Below, one piece after another: positions 15,051 through 23,383 of a DNA stretch of 35,002 nucleotides. The stretch's first letter is position 1. Every line of letters begins with the position of its first letter. Both the position numbers and the translations under genes were made by a program. Below the pieces are notes generated by a model. The model was not told the origin of the DNA. It was given only the letters and a program-made list of their open reading frames with translations, and searched no databases. The stretch is from JABWBJ01 sp035646395 (GTDB taxonomy: Bacteria; Gemmatimonadota; Gemmatimonadetes; Gemmatimonadales; Gemmatimonadaceae), in NCBI GenBank assembly GCA_035646395.1, contig DASRPK010000010.1, forward strand, positions 1-35,002. The letters are read 5' to 3'.

Positions 15051-16334
15051 CTACGTCGCCGTGTCCTGTCGGTACGAGCGATCGAGCAGTTCCACAGGGT
15101 GAACGCACCGGACGGCAGAGCCGGCGCGGATCAACCCGGCTCCGATCTGCATGTGGCATCCGGGGTTGCCGGTCGCAACCAGCACGGCACCGGTCGTCTT
15201 GATATTCGCGATCTTCGGATCCAGCACCAGGGCCGACGTTTCGGGTTCGACGAGGTTGTAGATGCCAGCGCCACCGCAGCAGCGGTCAAAGTCCTCCAGC
15301 GGAACAAGCTCGAGCCCGGGAATTGCGCGCAGAACTTCGAGCGGCGCGGTGGCCACGCGTTGCGCATGATGCAGGTGGCACGGTGCGTCATAGGTGACGC
15401 GCAGGGGGAGTCGACCGCCGGGCTTCGGGCCCGCGGCCGCGAGGAGTTCGCTGACATCCCTGACCCGCGCGCTCAATCGCGCCGCGCGTTCCGCCCACTC
15501 CGCGTCATCACGCAGAAGGTGGCCATAATCCTTCATCATCGCGCCGCAACCGGCGGCATTCACGGCGATGAAGTCGGCGCCAGACCGTTCGAACGCGGCG
15601 ATGTTGCGCCGCGCGAGCTCCCGAGCGCGCGCGTCATCACCAGCGTGGGCGTGAAGTGCGCCGCAACATTGCTGGCCTGAGGCGTCCCGCAGCACGTAAT
15701 CATTTCGCGCCAGCACACGTCGCGTCGCCTGGTTCGTATGCGAAAACAGGGAATCCATGACGCAGCCATCGAGCGTTGCGACCGAGCCGCGGGGTTGCGG
15801 GGGTACCGCCGGTCGCTCGCGCGACGCAAGCGACGGTTGCGTCGACTCGAGCATCGCGAAGGCAAACCCGGCCCGGCCGGGAAGCCGCGAGAGGATACTC
15901 GTCAGGCGCAGCGACCGGGTGATCCTGGCGGCGCCAAACAGAAGCGTGCGCAGCAACGGGCTTGCCATCGTCGCCAGCAATGATCTCTCAACGAAGCCGA
16001 GGGGTCGCTTGATCGCGATGGTGGCGCGCGTGGCCTCGAGCAGGTGTCCGTACGGCACACCGCTCGGGCAGGCCGTTTCGCAGGCGCGACAGCCGAGGCA
16101 GCGGTCGATGTGCGTGGTCAGCGCAGGATCGTCAAAGAGGATTTCTCCCTCCACCGCCCCCCGCATCAGCATCAACCGGCCACGCGGGCTGTCGTTCTCG
16201 TCGTCGAGGACGAGGTACGTGGGGCACGCCTGCAGGCAGAAGCCGCAATGCACGCAGAGGTCGAGTCCCGGGGCAGCAGTCTCCAGCGGCGTACCTGCGA
16301 TCGCCGGCCTCCGCGGCGTTACGCTCGTCGTCAC
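15051..16334 (-). CDS. glcF: Glycolate oxidase iron-sulfur subunit
   Basis: The electron-transfer subunit of membrane-associated glycolate dehydrogenase. Two 4Fe-4S motifs lie near the N-terminus: CVHCGFCLQACP and CLGCRACETACP. Two cysteine-rich CCG domains follow (CCGALHAHAGDD and CCGGAGIYNLVEPE). At 427 residues it is of normal length. The GTG at 16334 overlaps the glcE stop by 4 bp (GTGA). With GlcD and GlcE it oxidises glycolate to glyoxylate and passes electrons to the quinone pool. Confidence 0.95.
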   Translation of the reverse strand: MTTSVTPRRPAIAGTPLETAAPGLDLCVHCGFCLQACPTYLVLDDENDSPRGRLMLMRGAVEGEILFDDPALTTHIDRCLGCRACETACPSGVPYGHLLEATRATIAIKRPLGFVERSLLATMASPLLRTLLFGAARITRSLRLTSILSRLPGRAGFAFAMLESTQPSLASRERPAVPPQPRGSVATLDGCVMDSLFSHTNQATRRVLARNDYVLRDASGQQCCGALHAHAGDDARARELARRNIAAFERSGADFIAVNAAGCGAMMKDYGHLLRDDAEWAERAARLSARVRDVSELLAAAGPKPGGRLPLRVTYDAPCHLHHAQRVATAPLEVLRAIPGLELVPLEDFDRCCGGAGIYNLVEPETSALVLDPKIANIKTTGAVLVATGNPGCHMQIGAGLIRAGSAVRCVHPVELLDRSYRQDTAT

Positions 16335-17476
16335 GCCGACTCCCTGCCCAGGATCCCGCGATTGAGGACGCGGGCCGGATCGAATGCGTCCCGCAGCCGC
16401 CGGGACAGGACATCGTTAGGCGCGGGGGGTGCCGAGCGGTCGCGCCATTCCTCCGGCATCGTTTCGACGACCTGCCGATCGCCGGCGTCGAAGTTGCGTA
16501 GTGGCGCGATCGAGCTGGGGAGCCGGAGACGCACCACGCCACGGTACAACGAGCCATGCGCGTCGATGCCAGGCGTAGCCGTCGCCGCCAACCACAGCCG
16601 GGACAGTTCCGATGGACGACGCGACACGCGGACAACTGCTCCACCTTCGGGGTCGGACTGTTGCAGCCGAATCCACGTTCCCGGCGCGACTTCCTCGCAG
16701 ACCGCGAGCCTCGCCAGCGTCGCAGCCTGGTGATGCACACCGATGGCGTTGCCGGCGAGCCGCACCAGCATAACGGCTCGGTCGCCGAGCCCGATGCGTT
16801 GCGCGCAGGTCCTGCTCAGCAGCTCCGCCGCGAGTGGTTCCACTGACGCCGCACGAATGGTCGACAGCAGTGTGCCCAGGGCGTCCCTTTCGGAGGGAAG
16901 CGCCAGCGCAAAGGTCTGGTCGGCTTCCGGTCGCGCCCGAAGGCGGACCGTCGCGCTGGTAATGACCCCAAGCGTCCCCCATGCGCCGACCGACAGGCGC
17001 ACGAGGTCGAAGCCGGCGACGTTCTTCACGACGCGCCCTCCGCCGTGGATAACGTCACCGGTGCCCGAGACATACGACACGCCGACAGTCACGTCCCGCG
17101 GCAGGCCGACGCGTCCGCCGACTGGACCAGCGGATGCCGTCGCCAGGGTGGCGCCTAACGTACCGTGCGGATCACCGAACGGGTCGATGGAAAGCCACTG
17201 GCCGTGCGCCGCCGTCGCATCGGCAATCTCGGCCAGCGTTGTTCCCGCGCTGGCGGTGAGCGTGAGGTCGCCGGGGACGTATTCGGTGATGCCGCTCAGC
17301 CCCGAGACGTCGAGGATTCGCGTCGCCTGTACCGGGTGTCCGGCACGCAACCAGGTTCCCCGCCCCCCGATGCGTAGCGGCTCGGCGGTGGCGTATGCGT
17401 CGCGGACGGCGTCCACCACATCTCCCACCGTCCGAACGACAAGACGCGGAGCATCGGTGACTGTCGGTGCGCTCAT
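16331..17476 (-). CDS. glcE: Glycolate oxidase FAD-binding subunit
   Basis: The second flavoprotein subunit of glycolate dehydrogenase, 381 residues. It has an FAD_binding_4 domain: RIGGRGTWLRAGHPV near residues 35-50, the phosphate-binding ASAGTTLAEIADATAAHGQWL and GTLGATLATASAGPVGGRVG, and VKNVAGFDLVRLSVGAWGTLG. The ATG at 17476 is 6 bp after the glcD stop. It is shorter than GlcD and more divergent, as is usual for GlcE. It has no independent promoter that I can see. Confidence 0.93.
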   Translation of the reverse strand: MSAPTVTDAPRLVVRTVGDVVDAVRDAYATAEPLRIGGRGTWLRAGHPVQATRILDVSGLSGITEYVPGDLTLTASAGTTLAEIADATAAHGQWLSIDPFGDPHGTLGATLATASAGPVGGRVGLPRDVTVGVSYVSGTGDVIHGGGRVVKNVAGFDLVRLSVGAWGTLGVITSATVRLRARPEADQTFALALPSERDALGTLLSTIRAASVEPLAAELLSRTCAQRIGLGDRAVMLVRLAGNAIGVHHQAATLARLAVCEEVAPGTWIRLQQSDPEGGAVVRVSRRPSELSRLWLAATATPGIDAHGSLYRGVVRLRLPSSIAPLRNFDAGDRQVVETMPEEWRDRSAPPAPNDVLSRRLRDAFDPARVLNRGILGRESA

Positions 17477-17482
17477 CAGTCG

Positions 17483-18904
17483 TCAGGCAGTGACGGCCGG
17501 CTGGCGCGTCGCCGGGAGACCGGACCATTCGCGGCACGATCGCATCGGTACCACCTTCCCCGGATTGGCCCGCCGGTCCGGGTCGAAGACGTCGCGCAGC
17601 TTGCACATCGCGGCGAGTGTGTCGTCGGGGAAGATCAGCGGCATGTATTCGAGTTTGTCGAGCCCGATGCCATGCTCTCCGGTGACGCTGCCACCGGCGT
17701 CGACGCACAGTTTCATGATCAATCGCATCGCTTCGTGGACGCGCGGGGCTTCTTCGCTGCTATACGCGACGCAGGGATGCAGGTTGCCATCGCCGGCATG
17801 AAAGACGTTGCAGACATTCACGCCGTACACCTCGGCGATCCGCCCGATTTCCGCCATCACCGCGGGAAGTTTCGTGCGCGGCACTACCGCATCCTGCACA
17901 AATAAGTGCGGGGCAATGCGACCCATCGCGCCAAACGCCTTCTTGCGTCCCTGCCAGAGGCGTGCACGTTCCGCGTCATCGCGCGCCACGCGCACCATTC
18001 TCGCGCCGTGCTGGAGACAGATCTCGTTTATCGTGGCGACATCCGGTTCGATTCCGACGGCGAGGCCATCAACTTCGATCAGCAACACCGCGGCGGCGTC
18101 GACGGGATACCCGGCCGCGTAGATGGACGCTTCGACGGCCACGATCGTCGCGCGATCCATCATCTCCAGCGCGGCGGGAACGATCCCCGTTGCGACGATC
18201 GCCGAAACGGCCTGCGCGGCCGCGTCGATGGACATGAAGTCGGCGAGCAGCGTCCGCACGGCTTCCGGGTTTCTCGTCAGGCGGACGGTGGCGTCAAGGG
18301 CGACCCCGAAACATCCTTCCGAGCCCACAAACGTCCCAACGAGGTCGTAACCGGCCACTTCACCGTCCGCCGAGCCTAACGATGTGACGGTGCCGTCAGG
18401 GAGCACGACGGTGAGCGCGAGGACGTGATTGAGCGTGACGCCGTACTTGAGGCAGTGCGGCCCGCCGGCGTTTTCAGCGACATTCCCGCCAATGGTGCAC
18501 GCTGCCTGGCTCGAGGGATCGGGCGCGTAGTGAAGCCCGAAGGGCGCGGTGGCGCGGGAGAGCAGTGCGTTGACGACTCCCGGCTCCACGGTCGCCGTCT
18601 GGTTTTCGGCATCGATGTCGATGATCCGCCGGAGACGATGAAGGCCGAGGAGCACGGCGTTGTCGGCGAGTGCGCCGCCGGAGAGTCCGGTGCCCGCGCC
18701 TCGGGGGACCCAGGGCACATTCTCCGCAGCCAGCAACCTGACCACAGCCACCACTTCCTCGCGCGACCCCGGGATCACTACCAGCGACGGCTGCTTGCGG
18801 TACCCGGGCAGACCGTCGGCGGTATAGACGAACGTCTCGGCGCGCTTTTGAAGCACGTGCCGGGGACCGACAATTTCAGCAAGTTGCGCAGCTAAAGAAG
18901 GCAC
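17483..18904 (-). CDS. glcD: Glycolate oxidase subunit GlcD
   Basis: The catalytic FAD subunit of glycolate dehydrogenase, 473 residues. The FAD site is PRGAGTGLSGGAL, with NVAENAGGPHCLKYGVTLNHVL further on. The C-terminal cap has the conserved NVFHAGDGNLHP and GSVTGEHGIGLDKLEYM with histidines of the active site. The start is a GTG at 18904 with no clear Shine-Dalgarno. It is the first gene of the long minus-strand run down to 10544. A D-lactate dehydrogenase is the main alternative, but the following glcE and glcF support glycolate. Confidence 0.94.
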   Translation of the reverse strand: MPSLAAQLAEIVGPRHVLQKRAETFVYTADGLPGYRKQPSLVVIPGSREEVVAVVRLLAAENVPWVPRGAGTGLSGGALADNAVLLGLHRLRRIIDIDAENQTATVEPGVVNALLSRATAPFGLHYAPDPSSQAACTIGGNVAENAGGPHCLKYGVTLNHVLALTVVLPDGTVTSLGSADGEVAGYDLVGTFVGSEGCFGVALDATVRLTRNPEAVRTLLADFMSIDAAAQAVSAIVATGIVPAALEMMDRATIVAVEASIYAAGYPVDAAAVLLIEVDGLAVGIEPDVATINEICLQHGARMVRVARDDAERARLWQGRKKAFGAMGRIAPHLFVQDAVVPRTKLPAVMAEIGRIAEVYGVNVCNVFHAGDGNLHPCVAYSSEEAPRVHEAMRLIMKLCVDAGGSVTGEHGIGLDKLEYMPLIFPDDTLAAMCKLRDVFDPDRRANPGKVVPMRSCREWSGLPATRQPAVTA

Positions 18905-18921
18905 AGTGTGAATCTACCGCG

Positions 18922-19031
18922 GGCATGGGGCATGGGGCCCGGGGTGCGGAAAGAAATACAAAGCCCCGGCGTTACGCCGAGGCTTGAATCACACAACCCC
19001 CATGCCCCGTGCCCCGGACCCAGGCCCTATG
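18922..19031. repeat. GGCATGG heptamer array and facing arm around a terminator
   Basis: The left arm has exact-period heptamers GGCATGG (18922-18928, 18929-18935), GGCCCGG (18936-18942) and GGTGCGG (18943-18949). The right arm has CCCATGC, CCCGTGC, CCCGGAC and CCAGGCC from 18999 to 19026, then CTATG. The right arm reaches the stop codon of the sigma factor gene (19027-19029). A normal terminator hairpin lies between the two arms. Confidence 0.8.
18961..18985 (-). terminator. Terminator of the sigma factor gene
   Basis: AAGCC, a one-base mismatch, and CGGCG (18961-18971) pair with CGCCG and GGCTT (18975-18985) around a 3-nt loop. On the minus strand the stem is followed by a U-rich tract (TTTGTATTTCTTT). 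It is 42 bp after the sigma factor stop and protects glcD from read-through. Confidence 0.8.
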
Positions 19032-19920
19032 CGACGTTCCAGAACCCCGCCAACGCGCGCCCATCGGGCGATTCGCGCAGCTTCTCGAACGCTCTCTCGC
19101 GAATCTGGCGGATCCGCTCACGCGTGACGCCCAGCAGCGCGCCGATGCGCTCGAGCGTCATCGCCTCGGAGCCTTCCTCGAGCCCGTAGTACAGGAAGAG
19201 GATCTTCCGTTCGCGGGGGGTGAGGTAGCGGCGGAAGACCCGGTCGATGAACTCGCGCATCAGGTTGAAGTCCGTCCGATCCTCGATGTCCGCGCCTTCC
19301 ATTCCAGAGAAGCGCTCGCCTAACGTGGCCGCGTCGCGATCCGAGCGGTCCACCGGGGCGTCAAGCGAGACTTCTGTGGAAGACATCTGGCGCGATGCAC
19401 GAACCTGTTCTACCGGCTCTTCGAGGAGGCGACTGATCTCGTGGTCCGTCGGATCGCGCTTCAGGACCTGGGCCAGGATCGTCTCGGCCCGTGAGAGACG
19501 GATCAACTGCGAGTTCTGATTGAGGGGGATTCGGACGGAGCGTGTCTGCTCGGCTAATGCTTTCAGTACCGCCTGTCGAACCCACCACACGGCGTACGAG
19601 ATGAACTTCACGCCCTGATCGGGATCGAACTTGCGCACGGCCTTGAGCAGTCCTTCGTTGCCGATCGCGACGAGCTCACTGAGATCGAGCCCGTGTCCCT
19701 GGTACTTCTTCACGTACGAGATCACGAACCTGAGGTTCGCGGTCACCAGCCGCTCGGCGGCGGCTTCGTCCCCCTTCTGCGCAAGGCGGGCGAGTCGCCG
19801 CTCTTCGGCGACATCGGTGATCAGCGGGAGTTTCTGGATGTCGTGGAGGTACTGGTCGAATGCTGTTGACGGCGAGGAACGCAGGAAGCCTTTGGTCCGA
19901 TTCTCAGTGACCTGCTGCAT
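19027..19920 (-). CDS. RpoD/SigA-family sigma factor, short form
   Basis: A sigma-70 protein of 297 residues that directs RNA polymerase to promoters. Region 1.2 (STAFDQYLHDIQKLPLI) is followed by region 2 (RLVTANLRFVISYVKKYQGHGLDLSELVAIGNEGL, then VKFISYAVWWVRQAVLKAL), region 3 and region 4.2 with the helix-turn-helix (LERIGALLGVTRERIRQIRERAFEKLRE). It lacks region 1.1 and the long non-conserved insert, so it is the compact form seen in Gemmatimonadota-like genomes. I cannot tell whether it is the housekeeping factor. The ATG at 19920 is behind a leader of about 77 nt with a hairpin; a strong promoter lies at 20004-20032. Confidence 0.93.
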   Translation of the reverse strand: MQQVTENRTKGFLRSSPSTAFDQYLHDIQKLPLITDVAEERRLARLAQKGDEAAAERLVTANLRFVISYVKKYQGHGLDLSELVAIGNEGLLKAVRKFDPDQGVKFISYAVWWVRQAVLKALAEQTRSVRIPLNQNSQLIRLSRAETILAQVLKRDPTDHEISRLLEEPVEQVRASRQMSSTEVSLDAPVDRSDRDAATLGERFSGMEGADIEDRTDFNLMREFIDRVFRRYLTPRERKILFLYYGLEEGSEAMTLERIGALLGVTRERIRQIRERAFEKLRESPDGRALAGFWNVA

Positions 19921-19948
19921 ACACGCACCTGGCCCTTTTTGGAGTTGT

Positions 19949-19966
19949 CGCCCCGAAGTCGGGGCG
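19949..19966 (-). promoter_or_regulatory. Leader hairpin of the sigma factor mRNA
   Basis: CGCCCCG and CGGGGCG form a perfect 7-bp stem with a 4-nt loop, about 29 nt before the start codon. It has no U-tract, so it is more likely an mRNA-stability or translation element than a terminator. Confidence 0.45.
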
Positions 19967-20003
19967 AGCCCAACGCAGCGATTTTCCTGCAGAACGGGCG
20001 CGC

Positions 20004-20032
20004 ACGATACGTGACCGTTTTTGGACCGTCAA
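20004..20032 (-). promoter_or_regulatory. Sigma-70-type promoter of the sigma factor gene
   Basis: TTGACG (20027-20032) and TATCGT (20004-20009) on the minus strand are separated by exactly 17 nt. The predicted start is near 19997. This is the best promoter match in the window. Further upstream a pair of ATTCGGG heptamers (20045-20058) and a GTGAC-CAAA-GTCAC stem (20115-20128) lie in the gap behind the small membrane protein gene. Confidence 0.65.
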
Positions 20033-20147
20033 CAGCGACTTTTCATTCGGGATTCGGGTTTTGAAGACAGTATTTGAGGCTGAAAAGCGGCATATCCTGA
20101 TGTTTCAACAACTTGTGACCAAAGTCACCGAAATGTGATCAGGCTCG

Positions 20148-20339
20148 CTAGACCGGCGCTTCGGTATCCTGTCGGGCTCGTCTTGCCATCAGCCGACGGA
20201 AAATGCGCCGAATTACGAGTCCGCCGCCGACCAGGAATGCCGCGATCAACCAGGTCGGCATGTTGAGCAACCACGCGGCCACGCCTCCCAGGAGGAGGAT
20301 CGCGACCAGGGTCAGGATGAGGGCGCCGGATGCGGACAT
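20148..20339 (-). CDS. Small two-helix membrane protein
   Basis: A 63-residue protein starting MSASGALILTLVAILLLGG. There are two predicted membrane segments (about 5-24 and 27-45) and a basic C-terminal tail (RRIFRRLMARRARQ). I do not recognise a family. The ATG at 20339 lies 8 bp after the aroB stop on the same strand, so it is probably the last gene of the cobalamin adenosyltransferase-aroB operon. The frame stays open upstream inside aroB, but that part is a shadow of the aroB frame. Confidence 0.62.
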   Translation of the reverse strand: MSASGALILTLVAILLLGGVAAWLLNMPTWLIAAFLVGGGLVIRRIFRRLMARRARQDTEAPV

Positions 20340-20347
20340 GGGAGCGG

Positions 20348-21523
20348 TTATTCGTTCGATGACGACTCCAGAACTTCCCGGACCAGCCGTTCCTCCAGGA
20401 CCGCCGACCAGCCTTCCACCTCGTTCCCCGCCGGGCTGCCGATTTCCTTCAGCAGAGCAAACGCGAGACTTCCCGCGCGCGACTTCTTGTCGACCCGCAT
20501 CGCATCGATCAGCCGGCCATGATCGAGGCCGGCCGGGATGCGCGTCGGCAAGCCGGCGCTGCCTAACGCGGATCGCAGCGCGTCCGCGGTCCCCGCTGCC
20601 GTAATACCGGCCGCCTCGCCAAGCTCGGCCTCGATCACCAGTCCGATGGCGACCGCCTCGCCGTGGAGCAGTGCGTAGGCGGTTTCCCGCTCGAGGGCAT
20701 GGGCCACGGTGTGGCCCGTGTTGAGGATGGCGCGGCGCCCTTTTTCGAATGGATCGGTGTTCACCACGGTGCCCTTTACCGATACCGACTTCGTGATGAC
20801 ATCGAGTGTCGGTTCGCCGAGCCAGTTGAAGCGGTCGCCAACGGCGCCTGTGTCTCGCTGCATGGCCCGGTGAAGGTCCGAAGCCCACGCCGACGCCTGC
20901 GCAAAATGGGCGGCGTCGGAGATCGCGCCGTGTTTCAGCACCTCCGCGACGCCGGCCCGGACGTGCGTGGCCGGCAGCGTGGCCAGCGTCGCGGGATCGG
21001 CGACGACCGCGGCCGGCTGGTAGAACGCACCCACCAGGTTCTTTCCGTGCGGGGTGTCGACGCCGGTCTTCCCCCCGATGGACGCATCGACCATGGCCAG
21101 GAGCGTCGTCGGCACCTGGATGAGCGGGACGCCGCGGAGGTAGGTCGCGGCCACGAAGCCGGCCAGGTCGCCGACCACGCCGCCGCCTAACGCGATAACG
21201 ACCGTGTCCCGCCCGGCGCCGCTGGCCAGGAGCCAGTCGGTGAGCCGGGCCCAGTGTTCACGTGACTTCGATGGCTCCCCCGACGGCACCGCGGTCGTGC
21301 TGATCACCACGTCAGGCATCGTTCCCGTGATCGCGCGTGACGCGGGCTCGAGCCAGTGACGCGCCACCTCGTCGTCGGAAATGATCGCATAACGATGCGC
21401 CGGCGCGGTCCGATGACAGATGACGCCGAGTGCATTCAGTATCCCGGCGCCGATCGTGACCCGGTAGCCCAGGACACCGATGGATCGCGTGTCAGCATTC
21501 CGCACGGAGTCCGGCGCTACCAT
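20348..21523 (-). CDS. aroB: 3-dehydroquinate synthase
   Basis: Converts DAHP to 3-dehydroquinate, the second step of the shikimate pathway, using NAD+ and a metal ion. The NAD-binding ALGGGVVGDLAGFVAATYLRG, the substrate loop DASIGGKTGVD and KNLVGAFYQP are present. The metal ligands are Glu in AEVLKHGAI, His in NTGHTVAHALE and His in LLHGEAVAIG. At 391 residues it is of normal length. The ATG at 21523 overlaps the adenosyltransferase stop by 7 bp (ATGGTAG), so the two are coupled; the longer open frame reaches into that gene and is not used. Confidence 0.95.
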   Translation of the reverse strand: MVAPDSVRNADTRSIGVLGYRVTIGAGILNALGVICHRTAPAHRYAIISDDEVARHWLEPASRAITGTMPDVVISTTAVPSGEPSKSREHWARLTDWLLASGAGRDTVVIALGGGVVGDLAGFVAATYLRGVPLIQVPTTLLAMVDASIGGKTGVDTPHGKNLVGAFYQPAAVVADPATLATLPATHVRAGVAEVLKHGAISDAAHFAQASAWASDLHRAMQRDTGAVGDRFNWLGEPTLDVITKSVSVKGTVVNTDPFEKGRRAILNTGHTVAHALERETAYALLHGEAVAIGLVIEAELGEAAGITAAGTADALRSALGSAGLPTRIPAGLDHGRLIDAMRVDKKSRAGSLAFALLKEIGSPAGNEVEGWSAVLEERLVREVLESSSNE

Positions 21524-22062
21524 GAGACCTCGCCCGCTCCGGCGCGCCGGTTCGCCACGCGCGCCAGCATGAAGAGGAGATCGGAGACGCGGTTCAGGTA
21601 GATCACCACCAGCGATGGCAGTTCCTCGGTTTGCTGGAGTGCGACGACGCGCCGCTCGGCGCGGCGGCAGACGGTACGCGCGACGTGCAGTGCCGCAGCC
21701 TTCGCGGTGCCACCAGGAACGATGAAGCTGCGCAGCGGCTCGAGCTCGGTCTCGCACTGATCAATCGCCAGTTCGAGCTCCCGGATGCGCGTATCATCGA
21801 TCCGTGCCTTCTCGAGCGACGCGCGCATCTTGTCGCGATCGGGGGTGGCCAGGAGCGCGCCGATCGAAAACAGGTCGCGCTGGATAGGGACGATGACCTC
21901 ATCGATGCGAGGCATCGGCTCCAGCGCGCGCACCAGGCCCAGCGTGGCATTGAGCTCGTCGACGTCACCATACGCTTCGACGCGCGGGTGATCCTTGCCA
22001 ACACGTCCACCGCCGAAAAGGCCCGTGTCGCCCGCGTCGCCGGTCTTGGTGTAGATCTTCAT
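21517..22062 (-). CDS. pduO: Cob(I)alamin adenosyltransferase, PduO type
   Basis: Transfers the adenosyl group of ATP to cob(I)alamin to make coenzyme B12. The N-terminal ATP loop MKIYTKTGDAGDTGLFGGGRVGKDHPR is the hallmark of the PduO/MMAB class. Further matches are EAYGDVDELNATLG and RTVCRRAERRVVAL, with the conserved Arg residues, and YLNRVSDLLFMLARV. At 181 residues it is a single-domain enzyme. It starts the operon with aroB. No cobalamin synthesis genes are nearby, so it probably serves salvaged B12. Confidence 0.95.
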   Translation of the reverse strand: MKIYTKTGDAGDTGLFGGGRVGKDHPRVEAYGDVDELNATLGLVRALEPMPRIDEVIVPIQRDLFSIGALLATPDRDKMRASLEKARIDDTRIRELELAIDQCETELEPLRSFIVPGGTAKAAALHVARTVCRRAERRVVALQQTEELPSLVVIYLNRVSDLLFMLARVANRRAGAGEVSW

Positions 22063-22099
22063 GGCCTGAACATTGGTGCACGCCGTGGCGTTCGGGCAG

Positions 22100-22203
22100 C
22101 GGGTAAACGGGTAAACGGGTAAACGGGTAAGCGGGTAAGCGGGTAGGCGAACGCACCGCTTCTATCGTGAACCCGCTGACCCGTCTACCCGTCTACCCGT
22201 CGC
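22100..22203. repeat. CGGGTAAR octamer array with inverted arm
   Basis: The left arm has CGGGTAAA three times, CGGGTAAG twice and CGGGTAGG once (22100-22147, exact period 8). The right arm has CCCGCTGA, CCCGTCTA twice and CCCGTCGC (22172-22203), which face the left units with a few mismatches. It fills most of the 155-bp divergent gap between the adenosyltransferase gene and the reductase gene, so the promoters of both must lie in or across it. Confidence 0.85.
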
Positions 22204-22217
22204 TTTAGATTTGCGGC

Positions 22218-23243
22218 ATGACTCGAACCAGGCACCCGCAGGTTGACATCACCATCATAGGGGGCGGCCCAACCGGGCTCTTTGCCCTTTTTTATGCCGG
22301 AATGCGCGGCGTATCAGCGCAGATCGTCGACGCCCTGCCGCAACTCGGCGGCCAACTCACCGCGCTGTACCCCGAGAAATACATCTTCGACGTTGGCGGA
22401 TTCCCGAAAGTGCTGGCCAAGGACTTCGTGAAATCGCTGACCGAGCAGGCATTGCAGTTCAAGGGGGCGACGCACCTGAACAAGATCATCATGGGTCTCG
22501 AGCGCCGTGACGATCATTTTGTATTGCAGACGGAGAACGGTGAGTTTCCGACGAGGGCGATCGTCATCGCCGCGGGCATCGGCGCGTTCTCGCCACGTCG
22601 GCTCCCGCAGACCGTCGCCCATCCGTGGTATGGTCGTGGCATCCACGATGTGGTGCTGGACCCGGAAGCGTTGCGCGGACGACGGATCCTGATCATCGGC
22701 GGTGGCGACACGGCGTTCGACTGGGCGCACCAGCTGCTGGATCGCGCCGCGACCCTAACGCTGGTGCATCGGAGCGATCGCTTCCGGGCGCACGCGGCAA
22801 CGGTCAATGAAGTGCAGCGCGCGGCGGCGGCAGGGCAAATGGGCCTTCACGTCTTCCACGAACTGCACGACATCATCAGCATGGACGGCCGGCTGACGGG
22901 TGTCGTGCTCCGTGATACAAAGACGAAGGCGACATTTTCGCTCGCCTGCGATGTCGTGCTTCCCATGCTGGGTTATGTGAGCGACCTGGGCGCGCTCGCA
23001 CACTGGGGACTGACGCTCGAGAAGGAAGAGATTGTCGTGAACAGTTGCATGGAGACCGGACAACCAGGGATTTACGCCGCCGGCGACGTCACCACGTTTC
23101 CGGGAAAGCTCAAGCTGATCGCGTCGGGCTTTGGCGAGGCGGCAACCGCCGTGAATCAGGCGGTGCACTGGATCTATCCGGAGAAGAAGGTCACGCCCGG
23201 CCACAGTTCGAACATGGCCCTGTTCGGCCAGTCGCCCGACTGA
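22218..23243 (+). CDS. Ferredoxin/flavodoxin-NADP+ reductase, thioredoxin-reductase-like (type 2)
   Basis: A 341-residue flavoprotein that moves electrons between NADPH and ferredoxin. The FAD site is TIIGGGPTGLFALFYAG, and QLGGQLTALYPEKYIFDVGGFP is typical of the YumC-type class. The NADP site is RRILIIGGGDTAFDWAHQLL. Near the C-terminus GIYAAGDVTTFPGKLKLIASGFGEAATA binds FAD. The redox CxxC of true thioredoxin reductases is absent. The ATG at 22218 has no clear Shine-Dalgarno. The stop is followed within 5 nt by the repeat block of the RAYT element. Confidence 0.93.
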   Translation: MTRTRHPQVDITIIGGGPTGLFALFYAGMRGVSAQIVDALPQLGGQLTALYPEKYIFDVGGFPKVLAKDFVKSLTEQALQFKGATHLNKIIMGLERRDDHFVLQTENGEFPTRAIVIAAGIGAFSPRRLPQTVAHPWYGRGIHDVVLDPEALRGRRILIIGGGDTAFDWAHQLLDRAATLTLVHRSDRFRAHAATVNEVQRAAAAGQMGLHVFHELHDIISMDGRLTGVVLRDTKTKATFSLACDVVLPMLGYVSDLGALAHWGLTLEKEEIVVNSCMETGQPGIYAAGDVTTFPGKLKLIASGFGEAATAVNQAVHWIYPEKKVTPGHSSNMALFGQSPD

Positions 23244-23247
23244 ATCA

Positions 23248-23304
23248 GGGGTCAGACCGGGGTCAGATCGGGGTCAGATCGGGGTCAGAATGGGGTCTGA
23301 CCCC
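23248..23304. repeat. Left 57-bp block of the RAYT element (GGGGTCAGA x4 plus inverted copy)
   Basis: GGGGTCAGA occurs at 23248, 23259, 23270 and 23281 (exact 11-nt period). An inverted copy, TCTGACCCC, lies at 23296-23304. The last direct copy and the inverted copy form a perfect 9-bp stem with a 6-nt loop. The 79 bp between this block and the transposase start hold nothing else that I can see. Confidence 0.92.
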
Positions 23305-23383
23305 TCATGTGCCTGATGTGACGGCTGGCTGACCGTACTGAACTAATGATCGCGCGTCTGCTCATCGCGCGAGGCAAATTCGA

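Noticed and set aside
20115..20128. Terminator after the small membrane protein gene
   Set aside because: The 5-bp stem is short and no U-tract follows it on the minus strand.
21524..21757. N-terminal extension of aroB
   Set aside because: It lies in another frame of the adenosyltransferase gene and resembles no AroB.
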